A stretch of DNA of 32,367 nt, taken from NCBI GenBank assembly GCA_002722175.1, contig PBKU01000040.1:1-32367 (forward strand), given 5' to 3'. Under the pieces are notes generated by a model that saw only the letters and a program-made list of their open reading frames with translations, did not search any database and was not told the DNA's origin. Shown here piece after piece: positions 18,664-25,602 of this stretch (position 1 is the first letter of the stretch; each line of letters opens with the position of its first letter). This stretch comes from Magnetovibrio sp. Lineage in GTDB: Bacteria > Pseudomonadota > Alphaproteobacteria > Rhodospirillales > Casp-alpha2. A program made the position numbers and the translations under genes.

Positions 18664-20043
18664 ATGGGCTATCTATATCTCCTATCATCAATATTCTTTA
18701 TTCTGGGGCTTCGGGGGCTCAGCTCGCCGGAGACAGCTAGGCGCGGCAATATTTTTGGAATTATGGGTATGATCATTGCTGTTGGTGCAACGTTGGCTGA
18801 TCCTGCTGTGTTGAGCTATGGCTGGATTGTTTCAGCAATTTTAATCGGTGGAACTATAGGTACAGTTGTTGCGTTTAAAATTGAGATGACAGCATTACCC
18901 CAGCTTATTGCTGCATTTCATAGTTTGGTAGGACTTGCAGCTGTTTTTGTAGCATTAGCTGCCCTTTATAATCCGATGGCATACGGCCTTGGGAATCCAG
19001 GTGAAATTGCTATTGCAAGTTTGATAGAAATGGCACTAGGCATGGTGATCGGAGCGATTACGTTTTCTGGTTCTGCAGTAGCGTTTGCAAAACTGCAGGG
19101 CATAATGTCAAGCGCACCTATAACGTTCAGCAGGCAGCATCTATTAAATGCTTTAATCGGAATTTTGATACTAGCGTTATTGGTAAATTTTGTCCAAACA
19201 CAAATTCTGCTGGTTTTTTGGATCTTAATATTCGCAGCACTGATATTAGGCGTTTTGATAATTGTTCCAATCGGTGGGGCAGATATGCCAGTAGTAATTT
19301 CAATGCTTAACTCATATTCAGGTTGGGCAGCCTGTGGGATTGGTTTCACCTTATCAAATCCAGCCTTAATTATTACTGGGGCACTCGTAGGATCATCCGG
19401 TGCAATACTAAGCTATATAATGTGCAAAGGAATGAATCGATCGATAATTCATGTTCTACTTGGAGGGTTTGGCGCAAATACTTCGGAAATTGCAAGCGCT
19501 AGAGCTGAAGATCGCCAGGTTAAAACTGGGGCAGCAGGGGATGCGGCATTTTTGATGAAAAATGCGTCTAAGGTTGTTATAGTGCCCGGTTATGGGATGG
19601 CTGTTGCGCAAGCACAGCATGCCCTAAATGAGATGGCAGGATTATTGAAAAAAGAGGGGGTGGAGATCAAATATGCTATTCACCCAGTTGCTGGGCGTAT
19701 GCCGGGACATATGAACGTATTATTAGCTGAGGCGAATGTCGCTTATGATGAAGTATTTGAGTTGGAAGAAATAAACCATGAATTTTCAACGTCCGAAGTA
19801 GTTTTTGTTATTGGAGCTAATGATGTTACAAACCCCGCGGCAAAAACTGATCCTGCAAGTCCAATTTTTGGAATGCCAATTCTTGAAGTTGAAAAAGCCG
19901 GTACCGTTTTGTTTTTAAAAAGGTCCATGGCATCGGGTTACGCTGGGGTAGAAAACGAATTATTCTTTTCTGAAAATACAATGATGCTTTTTGGAGATGC
20001 GAAGGCGATGACTGAAAAAATCGTACAAGTACTGAGCCAATAA
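18664..20043 (+). CDS. pntB: NAD(P) transhydrogenase subunit beta
   Basis: Beta subunit: membrane domain II plus the NADP(H)-binding domain III. It is 459 aa, standard length. The first about 270 residues hold eight to nine hydrophobic helices. Domain III starts near 300 with VIVPGYGMAVAQAQHALNEM, an atypical Rossmann fingerprint that binds NADP(H), and includes GANDVTNPAA near 385 and FLKRSMASGYAG near 415. No key residue appears missing. It ends the pnt operon. Downstream is a 312-bp gap without a clear terminator, then rpsU on the opposite strand. Confidence 0.98.
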   Translation: MGYLYLLSSIFFILGLRGLSSPETARRGNIFGIMGMIIAVGATLADPAVLSYGWIVSAILIGGTIGTVVAFKIEMTALPQLIAAFHSLVGLAAVFVALAALYNPMAYGLGNPGEIAIASLIEMALGMVIGAITFSGSAVAFAKLQGIMSSAPITFSRQHLLNALIGILILALLVNFVQTQILLVFWILIFAALILGVLIIVPIGGADMPVVISMLNSYSGWAACGIGFTLSNPALIITGALVGSSGAILSYIMCKGMNRSIIHVLLGGFGANTSEIASARAEDRQVKTGAAGDAAFLMKNASKVVIVPGYGMAVAQAQHALNEMAGLLKKEGVEIKYAIHPVAGRMPGHMNVLLAEANVAYDEVFELEEINHEFSTSEVVFVIGANDVTNPAAKTDPASPIFGMPILEVEKAGTVLFLKRSMASGYAGVENELFFSENTMMLFGDAKAMTEKIVQVLSQ

Positions 20044-20139
20044 AATATAACCTACAAGAGTTTCAGGCCCCAATTAATTTTTTTAGTGATCTCAACGACA
20101 TGTACTAGTTGATGCCAGAAATTTTCAAATAAATTTCAA

Positions 20140-20153
20140 TTGATAAAAATCAA
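20140..20153 (+). promoter_or_regulatory. Perfect FNR/FixK-type binding site
   Basis: TTGAT-AAAA-ATCAA matches the FNR/ANR/FixK consensus TTGAT-N4-ATCAA at all ten defined positions. It is in a non-coding gap and is followed on the plus strand by a TTTAAT hexamer (20175-20180). If transcription starts about 7 bases after that hexamer (around 20187-20188), the centre of the box falls at about -41.5, the classical class II activator position. No annotated gene starts in this direction for 450 bp. Confidence 0.55.
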
Positions 20154-20174
20154 CCAGTGAATTATGGGCATGAG

Positions 20175-20180
20175 TTTAAT
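20175..20180 (+). promoter_or_regulatory. Candidate -10 hexamer of an FNR-type promoter
   Basis: TTTAAT matches five of six bases of TATAAT. It is placed where a class II FNR-activated promoter would have its -10 relative to the box at 20140-20153. The predicted transcript would begin near 20188 and run rightward, antisense to rpsU. Confidence 0.35.
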
Positions 20181-20355
20181 TTGTTCGACATTAAAAACTT
20201 AGGCATTAGGGGCAAACCAAGCATAGACAAGAATTAAAGAGTAATGCACACTCTTAGCCCTCCTCTCAAACTACGTTTTGACGGGTATCTAATGTTTTCT
20301 GTTAAACGCTTGTAATGTTTTGGAAACGAAGATTAATAGCTCCGTTTAATAGGCA

Positions 20356-20559
20356 CTAAAACCCTTCACGTTCAACCCGTTTACGCTCAAGCTTTCTAGC
20401 CCGCCGAACAGCTTCAGCTTTTTCACGGGCTTTTTTCTCAGAGGGCTTTTCATAAGACCGGCGTAGCTTCATCTCCCGGAATATACCCTCTCTCTGCATT
20501 TTCTTTTTAAGAGCCTTAAGCGCTTGATCTACATTATTTTCGCGAACAGTAACTTGCAC
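20356..20559 (-). CDS. rpsU: 30S ribosomal protein bS21
   Basis: Small basic protein of the 30S subunit that helps initiation by placing the anti-Shine-Dalgarno end of 16S rRNA. I favour the GTG at 20557-20559 ([20 protein letters not shown]), giving 67 aa, because it matches alphaproteobacterial bS21 N-termini and a GAG lies about 10 bases before it. A GTG at 20572-20574 would add five residues but has no ribosome site. The core [20 protein letters not shown] and the basic tail ending KRVEREGF are typical. It is divergent from def. Its 3' end faces the FNR-type promoter region. Confidence 0.95.
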   Translation of the reverse strand: MQVTVRENNVDQALKALKKKMQREGIFREMKLRRSYEKPSEKKAREKAEAVRRARKLERKRVEREGF

Positions 20560-20639
20560 GTTATGATTTCTCACATAATATTAATACAAAAGTTTAGACG
20601 ACACTGATAAAACACGCTTTATGACAGGGAAATGGACTA

Positions 20640-21167
20640 ATGGCAATCCTCAAAATTGCTCGTATGGGAAATAAATTATTATTGCAGAAGGCGCTGCCAG
20701 TTGATGATCCTTTAGGATCAGAAGTGCGCGACTTGGTTTATAGTATGGTTGAAACTATGGGGGATGCGCCAGGGATAGGTCTTGCAGCACCGCAAGTGCA
20801 CGTTCCCCTCCGCATCATCGTATTTTATGTTCCGGAGGATAGGAGTGAAGGAACTGGTGACGTCCCCCTTACGGTGTTAATTAATCCGAGCATAGAATAC
20901 CTTTCTACTGATATGGAAGATGGTGTTGAAGGTTGCCTTTCGGTGCCTGGCATGCAGGGTATCGTGCCACGTTACAAACATATTACTTATAAGGGCACCC
21001 AACTTGATGGAAGCCTTGTCCAACGTGAGGCCACAGGATACCATGCTAGGGTTGTTCAACATGAATACGATCATCTGGATGGAATACTTTATCCCATGAG
21101 GATAGGTGACATGTCAAAATTTGGCTTTTCGGAAGAGTTTGAGCGTAATATTGAGGCTGCTAAATGA
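20640..21167 (+). CDS. def: Peptide deformylase
   Basis: Metal-dependent removal of the N-formyl group from nascent proteins. It is 175 aa. All three signatures are intact: GIGLAAPQ (45-52), EGCLS (97-101) with the metal-binding Cys, and HEYDH (141-145) with two His ligands and the catalytic Glu. The ATG at 20640 has AGGGA about ten bases upstream. The gene is not next to fmt, the common partner; it is followed after 26 bp by coq9. It is probably functional, though a second def copy elsewhere cannot be excluded. Confidence 0.97.
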   Translation: MAILKIARMGNKLLLQKALPVDDPLGSEVRDLVYSMVETMGDAPGIGLAAPQVHVPLRIIVFYVPEDRSEGTGDVPLTVLINPSIEYLSTDMEDGVEGCLSVPGMQGIVPRYKHITYKGTQLDGSLVQREATGYHARVVQHEYDHLDGILYPMRIGDMSKFGFSEEFERNIEAAK

Positions 21168-21193
21168 TGTGCTTACATATGGAGAATTGAAAG

Positions 21194-21841
21194 TTGAACA
21201 AAAAAAATAATCCACCGGAAGATCACCGAGAGAAAGTATTGGACGCAGCATTAAAGCATGTACCATCTATTGGTTGGAATATGGGGAGTTTTTGTGCGGG
21301 TGCGTCTGATATCGGGTTAGAACCGGTTGAGGCTTATAGAGTTTTTCCAGGTGGCCTTCCTGATGCAACTCGTTTCTATTCAGATAGCCTTGATCAGAAA
21401 ATGTTATTGTCTCTTTCAATGCTTGACTTAGAGTCTTTGCGTATTCGGGATAGAGTTATTGCGGGAGTTCGGGCACGAATTGAGGCGGGCGAAGGAAACC
21501 GAGATGTAATAAAGCGCCTGGCAGCATACTTTTTGCTACCTGGGAAAAACAGACTGGCTCTTGAACTCATATGGAGAACTTGTGACACTATATGGTTTGT
21601 AGCTGGAGACAGAGCTACTGACTTTAATTTTTATACAAAACGGGGCCTTCTTTTGCCTGTTTATTCATCGACTTTGTTGGTTTGGTTGGGTGACGAATCT
21701 GATGGCTATATTGAAAGCTGGGACTATCTTGAGAGGCAGATTTCGCGGGTTTTAGAACTACCTAAAATATCTAGCAAGTTAAAAAAAACATTTTGTTCGA
21801 TCGTGCCGAATGGGTATAGGAGCATTTGCAGGGTTCAATGA
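21194..21841 (+). CDS. COQ9-family protein
   Basis: TetR-like-fold lipid-binding protein of the COQ9 family, which in mitochondria presents ubiquinone intermediates to COQ7. It is 215 aa. Family features: the N-terminal helix-turn-helix-like segment REKVLDAALKHVPSIGWN and the LAAYFLLPGKNRLALELIWRTCDTIW region (split here: LAAYFLLPG, then LIWRTCDTIWF), then the lipid-binding helical half with DFNFYTKRGLL. The start is TTG at 21194 with GGAG eight bases upstream. It sits 26 bp after def, likely co-transcribed. A COQ8-like kinase in the same window supports a role in ubiquinone synthesis; that link is inference. Confidence 0.93.
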   Translation: MNKKNNPPEDHREKVLDAALKHVPSIGWNMGSFCAGASDIGLEPVEAYRVFPGGLPDATRFYSDSLDQKMLLSLSMLDLESLRIRDRVIAGVRARIEAGEGNRDVIKRLAAYFLLPGKNRLALELIWRTCDTIWFVAGDRATDFNFYTKRGLLLPVYSSTLLVWLGDESDGYIESWDYLERQISRVLELPKISSKLKKTFCSIVPNGYRSICRVQ

Positions 21842-22169
21842 AAAAATTTACTTGTTGCAATTAGATTAAATTCCCCTTTCTCAGGTTAATTTTGTGCCTA
21901 CAGAATCTTAAAATACCTGGTTCAAGTGTCACTTCTAAGGGAAGTTTAAAAAAATAATAGGAACTGAGATTAGAAATATTACAACTGGTTTCAATAGTTC
22001 TATAGGGTTATATTTAAAATATGCCATTTTATGCTTTAAAGAGCGTAAAAGTTACAACTAGGACAAACTGAACCGAAATGGTTAGAAGACAAAAATATGA
22101 ATTCCGCGTCAATTTGCCATATGTCAATTTTGTTCCCACTCGTTGCTGTCACCTGCGAAAGATTATTGT
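21842..22169. other. AT-rich gap upstream of an unrecognised gene
   Basis: About 328 bp with no convincing gene. Near its right end GTCAATTT occurs twice as a direct repeat (22108-22115 and 22123-22130, 15 bp apart), with a GCCATATG between them. This lies 40-60 bp before the ATG at 22170 and could be a regulator site for it. An ACTTC/GAAGT 5-bp stem lies further left, followed by A-rich sequence. I see no tRNA or strong terminator. Confidence 0.5.
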
Positions 22170-23030
22170 ATGCGATATCTAAGTGATAAAGCTAAATCGA
22201 CTAAGAACTTTAATAAGAAGGCGCCAGAACACAAAAAAATCGGTGATTTGGCGGACCATTTTACGACATGCAGCCGGCTTGGTCGTTATTTGACTGTTAT
22301 GGATGGGAGCCGGTTTGTCATTAGTGACGATTTTCGGGATGGTCCTATGGGTAACACAGCTGCCGCAGCGATAGCAGCAATCTATTCGAAAGACCCATTA
22401 GTGTCGTTTGCTGCATTGCTGCCGCTTGGCCGCCAGGGTGCGGATGCCTCTTTGACAAGAGAAAGATATGAACGTCTTTTTACTTTAATTGAATCTCAAG
22501 CGTTAGATGATGGGGTTATAAAGGCTGCCAACCACATTGTTCTTAGTAATTTTCGTGATTCTGAAATTAGTGCTATCGAGGCGGAATTAGGAGACAAAAT
22601 TTCACCGGCACGTCTTAGGTACCGTGCATTTCTTGATATAGTTAAGCAAGTAATGGATGGGCGTATCTCGTCGACATCGTTTCTCGAAGAATTTCGGGAG
22701 TTTACTCGTATTGTTGCTGGTAAGCTTGATTTTGGTATTTATAGTTTTTGTTTAGATAGAATTTTTGCGAGCAGTCGTATTTCCACGAAAATAAAAAAAC
22801 TATTAGCTGTAGAAATACTTGAGTACCCACCCTTAGTTCGACGAGAACTTTTTACAAATTTATTTGCTTATCCAGGACAAGATCGTGAGCTCATAAATTT
22901 TTCCAAAGGACTCATCATGGCAGAGCTTGATCCTAAGTTAGTTGTCGAAATAGAGTTGCTTGAAAACTTAAAATGCCAGAGAGTCACGGTTCAAGAAATA
23001 AACGAAAGCGTGTTAGTTGGGAAAAAGTAA
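22170..23030 (+). CDS. Hypothetical protein, unrecognised
   Basis: I do not recognise a family. From the ATG at 22170 it is 286 aa; the frame also stays open from a TTG at 22143, and neither start has a strong ribosome site. The start of the protein is basic (DKAKSTKNFNKKAPEHKK). The centre contains DGSRFVISDDFRDGPMGNTA and AALLPLGRQGADASLTRERY, and the rest looks all-helical with charged heptad-like runs. There is no signal peptide, membrane helix or familiar catalytic motif. It follows the def-coq9 pair after a 328-bp gap and is convergent with purK, 7 bp apart. Codon use resembles its neighbours, so it does not look recently acquired. Confidence 0.8.
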   Translation: MRYLSDKAKSTKNFNKKAPEHKKIGDLADHFTTCSRLGRYLTVMDGSRFVISDDFRDGPMGNTAAAAIAAIYSKDPLVSFAALLPLGRQGADASLTRERYERLFTLIESQALDDGVIKAANHIVLSNFRDSEISAIEAELGDKISPARLRYRAFLDIVKQVMDGRISSTSFLEEFREFTRIVAGKLDFGIYSFCLDRIFASSRISTKIKKLLAVEILEYPPLVRRELFTNLFAYPGQDRELINFSKGLIMAELDPKLVVEIELLENLKCQRVTVQEINESVLVGKK

Positions 23031-23037
23031 AATACGG

Positions 23038-24135
23038 TTATTTTTTTGCTTTAGTTGAACCGAGTGGGTATAGCCTGTTAACGTGGCCCATTTTTCTATC
23101 TCGCTTTATTTTATCCTTATCGTAAACATGCAATCGTGCATTAGGTTCAGACAAAAGCTTTTTCCAATTCTTAATATCCTTTCCAAGTAAATTTTGCATT
23201 TCAACATCATGGGTCGCATTTGTCGGGCCAAAAGGGAGACCGCAGATTGCCCGAATATGCTGCTCAAATTGACTTGTGCTGCATCCGTCGAGTGTCCAAT
23301 GACCAGAATTGTGTGGTCTAGGTGCTATTTCATTTACTAGTATTTGTCCAGTATGTGAGATAAAAAATTCAACTGCCAGAATACCGACTAACTTCAATTT
23401 TGTGCAAATACGTTCTGCTACTTTTTTAACTTTTCTTTCAGTCTTCTTCGAAATGTTAGCGGGTATACGTGATGAGTGGAGAATTTGCTTGGAATGTTGG
23501 TTTTCTGTAGGTGGAAAAATTACAATCGTCCCGTCATGCTTTCGAGCTACAATAACAGAAATTTCCTGCTTTAGTTGAATACAAGATTCAAGAATTAACT
23601 TGTGCTTAGAAAGTTTTTTCCATGCATAGTTTAATTTACTTTTCTTCTCTACTAAAACCTGCCCCTTGCCATCATAGCCAAATTGCCGGGTCTTAAGCAT
23701 TACGGGATATCCTAGTTTTTTTGCTGCAAATTGGAGGGTAGCTTGATTATCCACTTGATGAAATGGGGTTACGTCAGCCACCTTGCTGATAAAAGTTTTT
23801 TCAAGTACCCGATCTTGGGAAATTTTCAAACATTGTGAGCTAGGCTGTGTAGGAACTTTTTTTTCGATGAATTGGATAGTTTTTAGGGGAATATTTTCAA
23901 ATTCCAAAGTAACAATATCTACCTTCTTAGAAAAAGTATTTAGTGCTGCAAGGTTATCATAATCAGCTATCGTTACCGAAGTTGCTACAAACTGTGCAGG
24001 GCTATTCGCTTCTTTACAAAATATGCGGCACTTATAACCCAGCTTTACAGCAGCCAGTATCATCATTCGCCCAAGCTGACCACCTCCGAAAATACCAATA
24101 GTGGAGCCGGGTGGGAAGAAACGACGGGTCCTCAT
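23038..24135 (-). CDS. purK: N5-carboxyaminoimidazole ribonucleotide synthase
   Basis: ATP-grasp enzyme of de novo purine synthesis: AIR + bicarbonate + ATP to N5-CAIR. It is 365 aa, normal length. The N-terminal nucleotide-binding motif [11 protein letters not shown] is at 14-24. The central ATP-grasp domain has [17 protein letters not shown], and the metal-binding segment includes [13 protein letters not shown]. The ATG overlaps the purE stop by four bases (ATGA, 24132-24135), so the two are translationally coupled. The protein is unusually lysine-rich for the family, in keeping with an AT-rich genome. Confidence 0.97.
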   Translation of the reverse strand: MRTRRFFPPGSTIGIFGGGQLGRMMILAAVKLGYKCRIFCKEANSPAQFVATSVTIADYDNLAALNTFSKKVDIVTLEFENIPLKTIQFIEKKVPTQPSSQCLKISQDRVLEKTFISKVADVTPFHQVDNQATLQFAAKKLGYPVMLKTRQFGYDGKGQVLVEKKSKLNYAWKKLSKHKLILESCIQLKQEISVIVARKHDGTIVIFPPTENQHSKQILHSSRIPANISKKTERKVKKVAERICTKLKLVGILAVEFFISHTGQILVNEIAPRPHNSGHWTLDGCSTSQFEQHIRAICGLPFGPTNATHDVEMQNLLGKDIKNWKKLLSEPNARLHVYDKDKIKRDRKMGHVNRLYPLGSTKAKK

Positions 24136-24632
24136 TTTTCACTGGTTGGCATGTTTGGTACAGTTTCTGTTTGTTGACGCCGGTAAAGGTCTAGTTCGGT
24201 TGCGATACGCTGATCATTTAGCGCTAAAATTGATACACTTAGAAGTGCAGCATTTGTTGCCCCAGGTTTTCCAATAGCAAGGGTTCCCACGGGGATACCA
24301 CTAGGCATCTGGACGATCGAAAGCAAACTATCTAGCCCTTTTAAGGCATGGGACTCAATTGGCACGCCAAAAACTGGCAGTGGTGTGAGAGATGCCGTCA
24401 TACCTGGCAAATGGGCCGCACCACCTGCTCCAGCTATTATCACCTTAATCCCCCGCTTAATAGCAGTTTCGGCATATTTATATAAACGGTCTGGGGTGCG
24501 GTGTGCCGATATAATGTTAGTTTCATAGGCAATGCTAAATAGATCCAGGGTGGTTGCCGCATGTCTCATTGTTGACCAATCGGATTGGCTCCCTAGGATT
24601 ATGCCGACAGAGGGTTGTATAATTGAGTTCAT
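24132..24632 (-). CDS. purE: N5-carboxyaminoimidazole ribonucleotide mutase
   Basis: Converts N5-CAIR to CAIR, the step after PurK. I start it at the ATG at 24632 ([19 protein letters not shown]), giving 166 aa. An upstream ATG at 24671 adds 13 residues without family support or a ribosome site. Signatures: GSQSDW near 14-19, the catalytic-region SAHRTPDRL, and [12 protein letters not shown] with the conserved His. It is the class I type (short, paired with purK). It heads a two-gene operon, divergent from the GGDEF-like gene. Confidence 0.97.
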   Translation of the reverse strand: MNSIIQPSVGIILGSQSDWSTMRHAATTLDLFSIAYETNIISAHRTPDRLYKYAETAIKRGIKVIIAGAGGAAHLPGMTASLTPLPVFGVPIESHALKGLDSLLSIVQMPSGIPVGTLAIGKPGATNAALLSVSILALNDQRIATELDLYRRQQTETVPNMPTSEK

Positions 24633-24764
24633 ATGGCAATCGTAGTTCTTAAGTACTGCAAAGTGCGGCATTATAGGCGTGGATGGGGGGTATGCAAGCC
24701 GTCAATATATGATTAATGAATTTTATGTTAAAATACAGCGTCTATATTTTGCCGGAGAATTGAG

Positions 24765-25514
24765 ATGGAAATCACACGACCAGTAACTATTAGCAAAAGC
24801 GGAGAAGAGGCAAGCGAAAGGCGAAGGCAAAAAGAGGAACGGAAGGCGCACCATGTACAATCAACAAAGCAGAAGGAGTCGTCGGGGTGGTCTGACGCCG
24901 TAGCTGTTGAATTCAATGATAGTTTAACAGAAATCACTCCTGAAATTGGTCGCTTGCTTGAAAGCTTAAAACAAGAAATAGAGCCTCTTCGACAAAAATT
25001 AGAACAAGCTAATATTCAAAATAGCTTGCTAAAAGAAAGATTGAAAAAACATATTTTTTTGCCGATTCCCAACCGAAAGGAGTTTGAGCGTAAAGTTACG
25101 TATATGGGCGCTCATTTAGATGACCTGTCAAACCCACCTTATTTGTTATTATGCTATTGCTATGGCCTTGGGCTAGTTCGATGCGCTTTAGGGCGTAATG
25201 CAATGGATGAGGCCTTACAATTTATTGTTCAAACTATACAGCGTTTGCTTCTAGAAAATGATATTTTTGGGTCTCTCGGAGGTACAGACTTTGCAGTTAT
25301 TTTTACAGCAGCCACTGCCGCAGAGGCGGAAAAACGGGGTGAGGATATTAAAAAAGCACTACCTCAACATCCTTTCGTTTGGAAAGATAAGGAATATTCT
25401 CTGAATGCTCTTGTCGGAATTACTAAAATAGAAAAGGAGATTAACATTAAAGAGCTTTTTCTCCGTGCCGATGGAGCACTTATAGCAGACAAAGCCCCGG
25501 GCTTTAGTTATTAG
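24765..25514 (+). CDS. Degenerate GGDEF-domain protein, probably catalytically inactive
   Basis: 249 aa with a C-terminal diguanylate-cyclase fold. Residues 1-45 are polar and highly charged, 59-97 are a likely coiled coil, and the GGDEF domain runs from about 98. Family landmarks remain: IPNRKEFE (101-108) for the LPNRRAFE entry, DEALQ (148-152), and RADGALIADKAPG (234-246) at the end. The active-site loop reads GGTDF (172-176), the metal-binding LLLDIDHF is LLLCYCYG (127-134), and no RxxD inhibitory site precedes the loop. GTP turnover is therefore unlikely; it may act as a scaffold or nucleotide sensor. GGAG nine bases before the ATG supports the start. No membrane helix is seen. Confidence 0.85.
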   Translation: MEITRPVTISKSGEEASERRRQKEERKAHHVQSTKQKESSGWSDAVAVEFNDSLTEITPEIGRLLESLKQEIEPLRQKLEQANIQNSLLKERLKKHIFLPIPNRKEFERKVTYMGAHLDDLSNPPYLLLCYCYGLGLVRCALGRNAMDEALQFIVQTIQRLLLENDIFGSLGGTDFAVIFTAATAAEAEKRGEDIKKALPQHPFVWKDKEYSLNALVGITKIEKEINIKELFLRADGALIADKAPGFSY

Positions 25515-25602
25515 AGCAGGTGGTTGTATTTGCTTCCATGTTGTTTTCTAGCGTTGATTTTGGTATTCCCCTATTTGGGTATTTTCGTGATTAGAGATAG
25601 CT

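Larger units (their letters stand above)
20044..20355. other. Gene-free gap between pntB and rpsU
   Basis: 312 bp without a convincing protein gene. It holds a perfect FNR-type box (20140-20153), a TTTAAT -10-like hexamer (20175-20180), a short hairpin AAGAGT/ACTCTT (20237-20242 and 20250-20255), and TAATGTTTT twice (20290-20298 and 20313-20321). Only tiny frames exist; the longest on the plus strand after the box is 23 codons (20244-20315) with a poor ribosome site. The region separates convergent genes, so a regulated promoter here is unexpected. Confidence 0.7.

Noticed and set aside
20237..20255. AAGAGT/ACTCTT hairpin as terminator of the FNR-driven transcript
   Set aside because: It is followed by AGCCCTCC rather than a T-run, so it may fold but should not terminate.
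21919..21926. GGTTCAAG, like a tRNA T-loop
   Set aside because: The flanking bases do not form a five-pair T-stem and no acceptor or anticodon arm is present.
24633..24671. Longer purE start
   Set aside because: The 13 extra residues lack family similarity and a ribosome site.
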